Assembly (NCBI RefSeq): GCF_903946935.1
Contig: NZ_CAJAXH010000214.1
Coordinates: 26,413-90,412, forward strand
DNA from: an uncultured Thiodictyon sp.
GTDB taxonomy: Bacteria; Pseudomonadota; Gammaproteobacteria; Chromatiales; Chromatiaceae
Length of the DNA stretch: 64,000 nt
Direction of reading: 5' to 3'
Shown here: piece by piece, positions 44,628-52,943 of the stretch
Layout of the letters: each line of letters begins with the position of its first letter
How positions within the stretch are numbered: the stretch's first letter is position 1
Position numbers and translations under genes: made by a program
The notes under the pieces: generated by a model
What the model was told of the DNA's origin: nothing
What the model saw: the letters and a program-made list of their open reading frames with translations, nothing else
Database searches by the model: none

Positions 44628-45215
44628 ACCGGATCGACTGACGCGGCGGCTCGGCCACATCAAAAGGATTGAATAAATCTGAGAACCAATGCCGCTTTTG
44701 CATCTCGACCTGTGGTATCTTACGTTAAGATTTCTTGACAATTGCGGCCCGCGACCTTAGTCCCCCGGTCGGCCCCCGGCCCAGAAAGCGCAGCGAAGTC
44801 AGCATTGAAGATGAAATTCCAGCAATCACATAGCCGATGATCGACAACCCGGCCTAGAATCACGCCATGGAACCTGGCTCAAGATCGGCCGCCGAGACCA
44901 CGACGAAGTCAGCCGTTAGCTACCTAACGAACGATCGAGGGTCATCATCGGGTTATCAGAACAAAATCGCCCTAGAGACGGTTTTACCACTCCCTAGCTG
45001 TGCGTCCTTCGGCGGCCGAAAGGCCGCCTTTTTTTGCCCGGCGTTTTGTGTCTACGATCATGCCGCGCGCGCACATTTCACGCCGCCAACGGCCGGGCCG
45101 GGCGGGAAGTTACGGTATAATTTCCGGCTTGTGACCCATCCAGACGGGACCCGACCGGCCGATCTCCGTCGATCCGCGCCCGTCATGCCCGTTACCATCC
45201 AACACAGGATCACCG
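44628..45215. other. Gene-free interval with an orphan terminator
   Basis: No protein gene is supported. A TTGACA hexamer lies at 44735-44740, a small hairpin CGTTAG/CTAACG at about 44924-44939 and a strong terminator at 45011-45035. These could bound a small RNA of up to about 265 nt, or the terminator may simply end the ccm transcript about 400 bases late. The leader of the EF-G paralogue gene occupies the right end. Confidence 0.4.
45011..45035 (+). terminator. Rho-independent terminator with GAAA tetraloop
   Basis: GGCGGCC-GAAA-GGCCGCC is followed by seven T residues. There is no annotated gene directly upstream; ccmI ends 384 bases before. Confidence 0.85.
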
Positions 45216-47261
45216 ATGTCTGATTACAATGCCGAGGACGTCCGCAACATCGCCTTAGTCGGGCACGCCGGCAGCGGCAAGACCACCCTGGTCGAGGCCC
45301 TGCTCGTCGCCGCCGGGGTGCTCCCCGTGGCAGGCAGCATCGCCAAAGGCACCACGGTGTGCGACTTCGACCCGCTGGAGAAGGAGTTGCAGCACTCGCT
45401 GGACTCCGCCATCACCAGTCTCGACGCCCACGGCAAGCACATCAACATCATCGACACCCCCGGCTACCCGGACTTCCTGGGGCGCAGCATCTCGGTGCTG
45501 CCGGCGGTGGAGACCGCCGCGGTCGTCGTCAATGCCCAGGCGGGGATCGAGTCGGTCACCCAGCGCATCATGAAGCTGCTGGACAACCGCAGCCTGTGTC
45601 GGATCGTCATCGTCAACCAGATCGACGCACCCGATGTCGACTTGGGCGAACTCACCAGCCAGATCCGCGAGACCTTCGGCGCCGAGTGCCTGCCCATCAA
45701 CCTGCCGGCGGACGGCGGCACCCGGGTCATCGACTGCTTCTTCCAGCCGCAGGGCGAGGGTGCGGACTTCTCCTCGGTCGCCGAGGCCCACGGCCACATC
45801 ATCGACCAGGTGGTGGAGGTGGACGAGGCCCTGATGGAGGTCTATCTGGAGCAGGGCCAAGACCTGGCCCCCGAACAACTGCATGACCCCTTCGAGGTGG
45901 CGCTGCGCGACGGCCATCTGATCCCGATCTGCTACTGCTCCGCCACCACCGGGGCCGGCATCCCGGAGCTGCTGGAGATCCTGGTGCGGCTGATGCCCAA
46001 CCCGTCCGAGGGCAACCCGCCCGCCTACATGAAGGGCGAAGGCGCGGGGATGGAACCGGTCAGTGTCGCGCCGGACCCGACCCGGCACGCCCTGGCCCAT
46101 TGCTTCAAGATCATCAACGACCCCTTCCGCGGCAAGCTGGGCATCTTCCGCATCCATCAGGGGCGCATCGCCCAGAACAGCCAGTTGTTCATCGGCGATG
46201 CGCGCAAACCGTTCAAGGTCAACCACCTGTTCCGGCTCCACGGCAACCAGCAGATCGAGGTGACGGAAGGCGTCCCCGGCGACATCCTGGCGGTCGCCCG
46301 GGTGGATGAGATCCACTTCGATGCGGTGCTGCACGACTCGCACGACGAGGATCACCACCACCTGAACACCATGGAGTGCCCGGTGCCGGTGTTCGGGCTC
46401 GCCATCACCACCGCCAAGCGCGGCGACGAGCAGAAGCTCAACGACGCACTGCACAAGCTCCAGGCCGAGGACCCCTGCTTCCACGTCGAGCACCACGCCG
46501 CCACCAACGAGACCATCATGCGCGGCCTGGGTGAACTACACCTGAAGGTCCTGCTGCGGCGGCTCTCCGAGCAGTTCCATGTGGACGTGACGACCAGCGC
46601 GCCGAGCATCCCCTACCGCGAGACCATCACCGCCAAGGCCGAGGGGCACCATCGGCACAAGAAGCAGACCGGCGGCGCCGGTCAGTTCGGCGAGGTCTTC
46701 CTGCGGATCGAGCCGCTGGAACGGGGTGGCGGGTTCGAGTTCGTCGACGCCGTCGTCGGCGGCGTCATCCCGGGCAACTTCATCCCCTCCATCGAGAAGG
46801 GCGTGCGTCAGGTGCTGGCCGAGGGCGCCATCGCCGGCTACCCGCTGCACGACGTTCGGGTCACGGTGTACGACGGCAAGTTCCACCCCGTGGACTCCAA
46901 GGACATTGCCTTCTCCACCGCCGGGCGCAAGGCCTTCATCGACGCCATCGACAAGGCCAAACCGGTGATCCTGGAGCCGATCGTGAAGATCCGCATCGCC
47001 GCCCCAGACTCCTGCATGGGCGATCTGGCGGGTGATCTGTCCGGCCGGCGTGGGCGCATCAGCGGCAGCGAGACCAAGACTGCCGGGCACATCGCCATCG
47101 ACGGCGAGGTGCCGCTGGCGGAACTCAGCGGCTATGACGCGCGCCTCAAGGCCCTGACCGGCGGCGAGGGGACCTATGGCATCGAACTCAGCCACTATGA
47201 GGCGGTCCCGGCCAACATCCAGAAGCAATTGGCGGACGCCTATCAGCGCAGCGAGGACTAG
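45216..47261 (+). CDS. Elongation factor G paralogue
   Basis: This 681-residue translational GTPase is an EF-G relative. G1 is GHAGSGKTT, G3 is DTPGYPD and domain IV has GGAGQFGEVFLRIEPL. It begins YNAEDVRNIALVGHAGSGKT, characteristic of a second EF-G-like family found in gammaproteobacteria beside the main fusA. The G4 motif is NQID (residues 134-137) instead of NKxD, an unusual change of the Lys that packs on guanine. The switch I region is short (ACLP-type FDPLEKELQHSLDSAI). It is not next to ribosomal genes. Its role is not known; a specialised ribosome or recycling factor is plausible. Confidence 0.88.
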   Translation: MSDYNAEDVRNIALVGHAGSGKTTLVEALLVAAGVLPVAGSIAKGTTVCDFDPLEKELQHSLDSAITSLDAHGKHINIIDTPGYPDFLGRSISVLPAVETAAVVVNAQAGIESVTQRIMKLLDNRSLCRIVIVNQIDAPDVDLGELTSQIRETFGAECLPINLPADGGTRVIDCFFQPQGEGADFSSVAEAHGHIIDQVVEVDEALMEVYLEQGQDLAPEQLHDPFEVALRDGHLIPICYCSATTGAGIPELLEILVRLMPNPSEGNPPAYMKGEGAGMEPVSVAPDPTRHALAHCFKIINDPFRGKLGIFRIHQGRIAQNSQLFIGDARKPFKVNHLFRLHGNQQIEVTEGVPGDILAVARVDEIHFDAVLHDSHDEDHHHLNTMECPVPVFGLAITTAKRGDEQKLNDALHKLQAEDPCFHVEHHAATNETIMRGLGELHLKVLLRRLSEQFHVDVTTSAPSIPYRETITAKAEGHHRHKKQTGGAGQFGEVFLRIEPLERGGGFEFVDAVVGGVIPGNFIPSIEKGVRQVLAEGAIAGYPLHDVRVTVYDGKFHPVDSKDIAFSTAGRKAFIDAIDKAKPVILEPIVKIRIAAPDSCMGDLAGDLSGRRGRISGSETKTAGHIAIDGEVPLAELSGYDARLKALTGGEGTYGIELSHYEAVPANIQKQLADAYQRSED

Positions 47262-47425
47262 ACACCCTTGAAACACTGAGGTTCCGCCCCCATTCTGCGG
47301 AGCCTTGGCGCGTCATCGCGCCCCCGCCTGCCCGGCGGGGACGCCGCATCCCGCCTATCGCGTGAGAGTCCACCGTCGGCCGCACGGCCGATCAACCAGC
47401 ATGGCACCGGCCAGGAACGAAGAGC

Positions 47426-47530
47426 ATGAGCAAAGAACGCAGCCCCAAGAAAGAGACCAAGAAAAAGTCCGATCTGAGCCTCAAGGAAAAGCGCGCGGTC
47501 AAGAAGACCAAGCAGGACAACAGGTCCTAG
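47426..47530 (+). CDS. Small Lys-rich protein
   Basis: A 34-residue frame encodes MSKERSPKKETKKKSDLSLK and EKRAVKKTKQDNRS. Almost half the residues are Lys or Arg, a composition unlike random reading of this GC-rich DNA, where Lys is rare. Similar tiny basic proteins are annotated as hypothetical in related genomes, to my recollection. A purine-rich AGGAACGAAGAG lies just upstream of the ATG and a hairpin follows the stop. It may bind nucleic acid or ribosomes. Confidence 0.55.
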   Translation: MSKERSPKKETKKKSDLSLKEKRAVKKTKQDNRS

Positions 47531-47538
47531 CAAGCCGC

Positions 47539-47590
47539 GGGCGGGCCTGGGGCTGCGTGCCCCGGCGGCCCGCCCCCAAGACGTTTTTTT
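47539..47590 (+). terminator. Probable terminator after the Lys-rich gene
   Basis: A long GC stem (GGGCGGGCC...GGCCCGCCC with inner GGGGC/GCCCC) is followed, after 8 bases, by seven T residues. The gap between stem and T-run makes it imperfect. Confidence 0.5.
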
Positions 47591-47666
47591 CGCCACCCCA
47601 TCATGCTTACATTAGCCCCCCTCTTCATTTTATTCTGCTTTATGCAATAAGCCACAAAACCTCATC

Positions 47667-48206
47667 ATGCCATACCCCATCCATTTAACAGATATGCGCC
47701 CGATAGTGGGGCCACCACCTATTGCCGTCCGAATAATCTCGGGATTTGTTTGGGAACACTTTATTGAGCCAGAATTACATAGAAGCAGGACAAGTGGCGG
47801 ACCTCTTCCCAGAATGGGCACGCCTGGAACAACGAGAATATATATTACCGACCCACAATCTGTGGCGGTATGCACTCGGGCTGAAGACTTCGCTTTTCGG
47901 ATGTCTTTTCCGTCGACCCCCAGCCCAATGTTCAGCCCTACACCAAGGCCACTCCCCATTGATGCAGACCCCCTTCGATTAATAAGATCATATGGATGCG
48001 TCCTCGTATTTTTTGTACCTCCTGCTGTAAGAATTGAAAGCCCACCCCCCACATCTGTAAACGGCCGAAACCCCTCTTCCCCAGGCTTAACTCTTGGAGG
48101 CGCCAGAGAGTGGGTTATGTACGCAAACCCGGAAATCAACTTATTGAGTATGGAGGCATTCTTTATTTCACCTTCTGGCACCCGATGGGGACCGATTCAA
48201 CAATAA
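47667..48206 (+). CDS. Unrecognised protein in an AT-richer island
   Basis: I do not recognise this 179-residue frame, and its reality is uncertain. It begins MPYPIHLTDMRPIVGPPPIA, is Pro-rich and ends LLSMEAFFISPSGTRWGPIQ. Codon usage is far less GC-biased than in neighbouring genes, which fits recent acquisition. The following gene starts six bases after its stop on the same strand, favouring a two-gene operon. A minus-strand frame at 47630-48181 (Gly-rich) is the main alternative. No ribosome site is evident before the ATG. One possibility is an effector paired with the next gene as immunity protein, but nothing in the sequence proves it. Confidence 0.4.
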   Translation: MPYPIHLTDMRPIVGPPPIAVRIISGFVWEHFIEPELHRSRTSGGPLPRMGTPGTTRIYITDPQSVAVCTRAEDFAFRMSFPSTPSPMFSPTPRPLPIDADPLRLIRSYGCVLVFFVPPAVRIESPPPTSVNGRNPSSPGLTLGGAREWVMYANPEINLLSMEAFFISPSGTRWGPIQQ

Positions 48207-48212
48207 CCTAAA

Positions 48213-48695
48213 GTGAGAAAAATTATGGATTGGAAGAAGACAATTACTGAATCACTGACCGGAGAAGCATTTAACCTCCCCGAATCTCGCCTCGACTGGA
48301 CAGGCTATTCAGCCGTTTACTCTCTGTTTGCCAATGCCAATTCAGACGAAAAAGGCAAGATCCTTCTCGCTATAAGGGAGATAATCGAAGACTCCTTACA
48401 GTCCTGGGACGAGCAGCGTTGGCGCGTCGCCGCGAATATAATACACCTTAGCTCCTTTTTAGGCGGCACCATTGAAATACTAGGACCAACCATTGCCAAG
48501 ATTAGACTCACTCGCGCACCATCAACGGAGCTGCAAGAAATAATAAACTACTCATGCGCAGCTTATTGGTCATCCAATCCTTCGCACGAAAGATTAAACA
48601 CCTTTGGAGATGCCTCGATTGAGGCTCGAGAGAGTAATGCACGGCAAAATCACACAAGAGAAAAAATCATTGATTCAGACGACCAAATAAGTTGA
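48213..48695 (+). CDS. Unrecognised acidic protein in an AT-richer island
   Basis: This frame of about 160 residues looks like a genuine protein: MDWKKTITESLTGEAFNLPE, LDWTGYSAVYSLFANANSDE, LLAIREIIEDSLQSWDEQRW and RVAANIIHLSSFLGGTIEIL. It is helical, soluble and acidic, with codon usage unlike the rest of the window. GTG at 48213 or ATG at 48225 could start it. Its size, acidity and position six bases after another island gene recall immunity genes of polymorphic toxins, but I cannot match a family. Confidence 0.6.
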   Translation: MRKIMDWKKTITESLTGEAFNLPESRLDWTGYSAVYSLFANANSDEKGKILLAIREIIEDSLQSWDEQRWRVAANIIHLSSFLGGTIEILGPTIAKIRLTRAPSTELQEIINYSCAAYWSSNPSHERLNTFGDASIEARESNARQNHTREKIIDSDDQIS

Positions 48696-49102
48696 GCTAG
48701 ACCAGGTAACCGCGACTTGGGCCATTTTCCTAACGGCCGCCCTGGCTAACGTATTGAAAAACAAGAGCACCTAGAATTAATCGAGGTTAAGGAACCGTTG
48801 GACCGACGGGTACCCCGCGAGGAACCCCTGGCGCTTCTATGAGCAACCACAACACATTGATTATAATAATTCTAAGGCGAAGGAAATAGCTAAAGTCGAG
48901 GAAACAGGAGTGGTGCTCACACTATTTCTCGCCATCCATCGTATTGTCGGCGAAAGCCACCCATCAAGCACAAAGCGTAAGCCATAAGTCACTGCCTTAC
49001 TAAGCCCAGGCAGACTGATCGATACTCAAACCAAGGCCCTTTGATTCAGGCATCGCTCGCGCCATTGAGGCGTTTACCCAGCTCACCGACCGGTTCCGAA
49101 GC
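48696..49102. other. Gene-free AT-richer interval
   Basis: No supported gene. Several stretches are AT-rich (for example around 48860-48890). It is the right flank of the low-GC island; no direct repeats or tRNA were found at its edges. Confidence 0.4.
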
Positions 49103-50038
49103 ATGTCCGACGACTTCGACAGCCCGTGGAAGGATATCCTGGAAGGCTACTTCCCGGACTTTATGGCCTTCTTTTTCCCCGCGGCCGCCTTGGAGATCGA
49201 CTGGTCGCGTGGCTTCGAACCGCTCGACAAGGAACTGGCTCAAGTGGTCCGGGACGCCGAACTGGGGCGGCGCTATGCTGACAAGCTGATCAAGGTCTTC
49301 CTGGCCGACGGCCGCGAGGAATGGCTGCTAGTCCATATCGAGGTCCAGGGCCAACGGGACCCGGATTTTCCGGAACGCATGTTCGTCTACGGCTACCGCA
49401 TCTACGACCGCTACCGCCGCGAGATTGTCAGCCTGGCAGTCTTGGCCGATACCGCACCCGGTTGGCGTCCAGCCGGATTCGCGGTCGGGCGTTGGGGCAG
49501 CCGTCTGGGGCTGGTCTTCCCCAGCATCAAACTGCTCGATTATGGGACGCGACAGGCCGAGTTGGAGGCGGACAGCAATCCGTTCGCGACAGTGGTGCTC
49601 GCCCATTTGGCCGCCCAAGCGACGCGCGGCGACGACCAGGCCCGGTACGCGCGCAAACTTGCTCTGACCCGGCGCCTCTACGAGCGGGGCTTAAGTCGGC
49701 AGCAGATCATCGATCTATACCGTTTTATCGATTGGATACTCCGACTACCTGATGACCTGGAGTTGCAATACACCGATGAGGTCTACCGAATCGAGGAGGG
49801 TTTGCAGATGCCATATGTGAGTTTTGTCGAACGTCGCGGTATCGCTGTCGGGGAGGCGCGCGGCGAGGTGCGCGGTAGCATCCGCCTATTACGCGGCCTG
49901 CTCGAAAAGCGCTTTGGAGCACTGCCCCCGGATGCGCTCGAGCGTCTGGAGTCTGCCGATGTCGACCGGTTGATCGTATTGGCGGAGCGGGTCTTTGAGG
50001 CCCACACGCTGGACGAACTCTTTGCGGACGATGCCTAA
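49103..50038 (+). CDS. DUF4351 domain protein with Rpn/PD-(D/E)XK-type N-terminal region
   Basis: This 311-residue protein has an N-terminal region typical of Rpn/YhgA-type nuclease-fold proteins (WKDILEGYFPDFMAFFFPAA, EWLLVHIEVQGQRDPDFPER with the Glu-x-Gln motif, MFVYGYRIYDRY). It ends with a DUF4351 domain (IRLLRGLLEKRFGALPPDAL, ERLESADVDRLIVLAERVFE). These proteins are multi-copy in Chromatiales and cyanobacteria; related Rpn proteins cut DNA. It precedes an AAA/nuclease gene by 38 bases and may share its transcript. Confidence 0.85.
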   Translation: MSDDFDSPWKDILEGYFPDFMAFFFPAAALEIDWSRGFEPLDKELAQVVRDAELGRRYADKLIKVFLADGREEWLLVHIEVQGQRDPDFPERMFVYGYRIYDRYRREIVSLAVLADTAPGWRPAGFAVGRWGSRLGLVFPSIKLLDYGTRQAELEADSNPFATVVLAHLAAQATRGDDQARYARKLALTRRLYERGLSRQQIIDLYRFIDWILRLPDDLELQYTDEVYRIEEGLQMPYVSFVERRGIAVGEARGEVRGSIRLLRGLLEKRFGALPPDALERLESADVDRLIVLAERVFEAHTLDELFADDA

Positions 50039-50076
50039 TCATTCATGCCGGAATTCCCAGATGCCGAGCTGACTCC

Positions 50077-51651
50077 ATGCGCTTTTTCAACACCGAAGGC
50101 CCGGTTCGACCGCAAGACCACTATTGCCTGCCGCCCCTGCAACGCTGGGACCTCGACGAGGTCCTGCGGCTGATTGAGCAGAAAAAATACTTCCTGCTCC
50201 ATGCCCCGCGCCAAACCGGCAAGACCACCTGCCTGCTGGCGCTGATGGAACTCCTGAACAGCGCGGGCCAGTATCGGACCCTCTATGCCAACATCGAAGG
50301 GGCACAGAGCGCGCGTGAGAATGTCGACGACGGGATGGCCACCATCTGTAGCGTGCTGGGCCGCTCGGCTCGGCTCTATCTGGGGGATGGGCGGCTCGCC
50401 GACTGGTATCGGGACGGCGGCGCCGCCGTGCCGGCCGGCGACCGACTCGCCCAACTGCTGGAGTTCTGGGCCGCGGCCGACCCGCGGCCGGCGGTGCTGC
50501 TGTTGGACGAGGTGGATGCCCTGGTCGGAGACACCCTGATCTCGGTGTTGCGCCAGTTGCGCGCGGGCTACACCCAGCGCCCCACCGCCTTCCCGCAGAC
50601 CGTCATCCTGTGCAGGGTGCGCGATCTGCGCGACTATCGGATCCATGCGCGCTCCGAATCCAGTCCCATCACCGGCGGCAGCGCATTCAACATCAAGGCC
50701 AAATCACTGCGGCTGGGAGATTTCACGGCCGCCGAGGTGAGCACGCTGCTCGGCGAGCACACCGCCGAGACCGGCCAGGTCTTCACGGCTGCGGCGCTGG
50801 CGCTGGTCTGGCAGCTCACCCGGGGCCAACCCTGGCTGGTCAATGCACTGGCCTATCACACCTGCTTTGAGATGCCGGCGGGCCGCGACCGCACACGCCC
50901 GATCACGGTGGACCTGATCGAGGAGGCCAAGGAGTATCTGATCCTCAACCGGGTCACCCATCTGGATCAACTGTCTGACAAGCTGCGCGAGGAGCGGGTG
51001 CGCCGCGTCATCGAGCCGATGCTGGCCGGCACCCAGTTGGGTGAGGTCGCCGAGGACGACATCCAATATCTGATCGACCTGGGGCTATGCCGGATGGCTC
51101 AGGGTCAGGGGCTCACGATCGCCAACCCCATCTACCGCGAGGTGCTCCCCCGCGCACTGACCTTCACCTCCCAGGCATCGCTGCCTCAGATCAATCCGAC
51201 CTGGCTCAACACCGACGGCACCCTGAACCCCGAGCGCCTGCTGGACGCCTTTCTCGTCTTCTGGCGCCGCCACGGCCAACCGCTCCTGAGCAGCGCCCCC
51301 TATCACGAAATCGCCCCGCACCTGGTCCTGATGGCCTTCCTGCACCGGGTCATCAACGGCGGCGGCGCGCTGGAGCGCGAATATGCCATCGGCTCCGGGC
51401 GCATGGACCTGTGTCTGCGCTACGGGGCCTTGACGCTGGCGATGGAACTCAAGGTCTGGCGCGACGGGGCGCCGGACCCGCTCGCCGAAGGACTGGACCA
51501 GTTGGATGGTTACCTGGCCGGACTGGGACTGGACACTGGCTGGCTGGTGATCTTCGACCGCCGGTCGCATCAGCCGCCGCTCGCGCAGCGCACCGCGAGT
51601 TGCGAGCAGACCAGTCCGCACGGTCGGCGCATTGAGGTGATCCGCGCCTGA
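50077..51651 (+). CDS. AAA ATPase with C-terminal PD-(D/E)XK nuclease-like domain
   Basis: This 524-residue protein starts MRFFNTEGPVRPQDHYCLPP. It has Walker A HAPRQTGKTT (K49), Walker B AVLLLDEVDAL and a winged-helix-like linker, then a C-terminal nuclease-type core: GSGRMDLCLRYG (Asp), LAMELKVWRDG (Glu-x-Lys) and EGLDQLDGYLAGLGLDTGWL. It belongs to the AAA_14/AAA-ATPase-like group that is widespread and multi-copy in Bacteroidetes and phototrophs, with no known role. The nuclease motif residues are all present. It follows the DUF4351 gene closely. Confidence 0.85.
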   Translation: MRFFNTEGPVRPQDHYCLPPLQRWDLDEVLRLIEQKKYFLLHAPRQTGKTTCLLALMELLNSAGQYRTLYANIEGAQSARENVDDGMATICSVLGRSARLYLGDGRLADWYRDGGAAVPAGDRLAQLLEFWAAADPRPAVLLLDEVDALVGDTLISVLRQLRAGYTQRPTAFPQTVILCRVRDLRDYRIHARSESSPITGGSAFNIKAKSLRLGDFTAAEVSTLLGEHTAETGQVFTAAALALVWQLTRGQPWLVNALAYHTCFEMPAGRDRTRPITVDLIEEAKEYLILNRVTHLDQLSDKLREERVRRVIEPMLAGTQLGEVAEDDIQYLIDLGLCRMAQGQGLTIANPIYREVLPRALTFTSQASLPQINPTWLNTDGTLNPERLLDAFLVFWRRHGQPLLSSAPYHEIAPHLVLMAFLHRVINGGGALEREYAIGSGRMDLCLRYGALTLAMELKVWRDGAPDPLAEGLDQLDGYLAGLGLDTGWLVIFDRRSHQPPLAQRTASCEQTSPHGRRIEVIRA

Positions 51652-51680
51652 GCGGCGGATTGCGGCATCCGGCACCCAAC

Positions 51681-52925
51681 GTGACTCAGCCCCCGCCACA
51701 TCCTGACCCCGCCGCCCCCCAGTCCCACTGGGAGGGCGGCCGGCTGGCACTGCTCGACCTCTGGCACGACCGCCGCGCCACCCTGGTACTGGTGCTCACA
51801 GTGGCCGCCATCATCGCCCCACTGATGCTGCTGCTCGGGCTCAAGACCGGCGTCATTGCCACCCTGCGCCAGGACCTGCTGAACGACCCGCGTACCCGCG
51901 AGGTCATCATCTACGGCGCCCACCATCTGGACCGCGCCTGGTTCCAGACCCTGGCGCGGCGCCCCGATGTCGGCTTCCTACTACCCCGCACACGCACCAT
52001 CAACGCCACCATCGACCTGCTGGACGGCGCCCTGCGCCCGGCGGAGGCGATCGACCTGATCCCGACCGCCGCGGGCGACCCACTCCTGCCGCCCGGCCTT
52101 TCCGCCCCGACCCGCGCGGACCAGGTGCTGCTGACGCAGACCCTGGCCAAACGCCTGGGGCTCGCGTCCGGCGCGCCACTGAGCGGGGTGTTCCGCCGCT
52201 CCCGCAACGGCAGCCCGGAGCAAGCCCGGCTGGCCTTGGAGGTCATCGGCATCATCCCGGAGGCGATGGTGGCGCGTGAGGCGGTCTTCACCCACCTGGC
52301 GCTCTTGGTCGCCGCCGAGGACTATCGCGACGGTCTGCGCCCCACCCTCGCCGACCTGCACACGCTCAACGCCGACACCCGCTTGGAGTTCGCCGGCGCC
52401 CGACTCTATGCCCGCGATCTGGAGGGGGTCGACACCCTGGCCGCGACCCTGCGCTTACAGGGGATCGAGATCCGCACCCAGGCCGAGCGGATTGCCACCG
52501 TGCGTGCCTTCGACCGGACACTCTCATTCATCCTGCGGGTCATTGCACTGATCGGACTCACCGGTGGCGCGCTGGCCCTGGGGGGCGCACTCTGGGTGAA
52601 CGTGGGGCGCAAACACCGCGACCTGGCACTGCTGCGCCTGTTCGGCTTCCAACCCGGCACCGTGCTCCTGATCCCGCTGGTCCAGTCCGCTGTCATCGCG
52701 GCGCTGGCCTTCCTGCTCGCCGCGCTGGCCTATCTGGCGGGCGCCCTCGCCTTCAACCGCAGCCTCGGTCAGAACCTGGCCGGCCAGGGCTATGTCTGCC
52801 GGCTGGAACCCGCGCACCTGGCCGGCGCCGCCGCGGCCACCCTGCTGGTCGCCCTGATCGCCGCGGCTGCCGCCGGCTATCGGGCGAGCCGGATCGATCC
52901 GGCGGAGTGCCTGCGGGACAGTTGA
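51681..52925 (+). CDS. FtsX/MacB-like ABC transporter permease
   Basis: This membrane protein of about 414 residues has one N-terminal helix (TLVLVLTVAAIIAPLMLLLG), a large periplasmic region and three C-terminal helices with the FtsX-type stretch GRKHRDLALLRLFGFQPGTV and the closing YRASRIDPAECLR. This is the MacB/LolC/FtsX permease topology. No ATPase subunit or adaptor gene lies next to it, so it is an orphan here. GTG at 51681 was chosen; TTG at 51660 is possible. It may use a general ATPase or belong to an ABC gene set elsewhere. Confidence 0.8.
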   Translation: MTQPPPHPDPAAPQSHWEGGRLALLDLWHDRRATLVLVLTVAAIIAPLMLLLGLKTGVIATLRQDLLNDPRTREVIIYGAHHLDRAWFQTLARRPDVGFLLPRTRTINATIDLLDGALRPAEAIDLIPTAAGDPLLPPGLSAPTRADQVLLTQTLAKRLGLASGAPLSGVFRRSRNGSPEQARLALEVIGIIPEAMVAREAVFTHLALLVAAEDYRDGLRPTLADLHTLNADTRLEFAGARLYARDLEGVDTLAATLRLQGIEIRTQAERIATVRAFDRTLSFILRVIALIGLTGGALALGGALWVNVGRKHRDLALLRLFGFQPGTVLLIPLVQSAVIAALAFLLAALAYLAGALAFNRSLGQNLAGQGYVCRLEPAHLAGAAAATLLVALIAAAAAGYRASRIDPAECLRDS

Positions 52926-52943
52926 AAGCGCAAGCGTTGGGCG

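Noticed and set aside
43146..44741. 531-codon open frame on the minus strand opposite ccmI
   Set aside because: It covers the confidently identified ccmH/ccmI genes on the other strand and shows low-complexity Arg/Gly sequence only.
44867..45223. 118-codon open frame before the EF-G paralogue
   Set aside because: It runs through the terminator at 45011-45035, has no ribosome site and overlaps the EF-G start. A protein gene here is unlikely.
47630..48181. Minus-strand Gly-rich frame as a toxin domain
   Set aside because: Kept only as an alternative: the adjacent plus-strand gene six bases away supports plus-strand coding, and no toxin motif could be recognised in either frame.
51681..52925. 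FtsX of the cell-division FtsEX complex
   Set aside because: There is no ftsE beside it, and length and periplasmic region are closer to MacB/LolC-type permeases.
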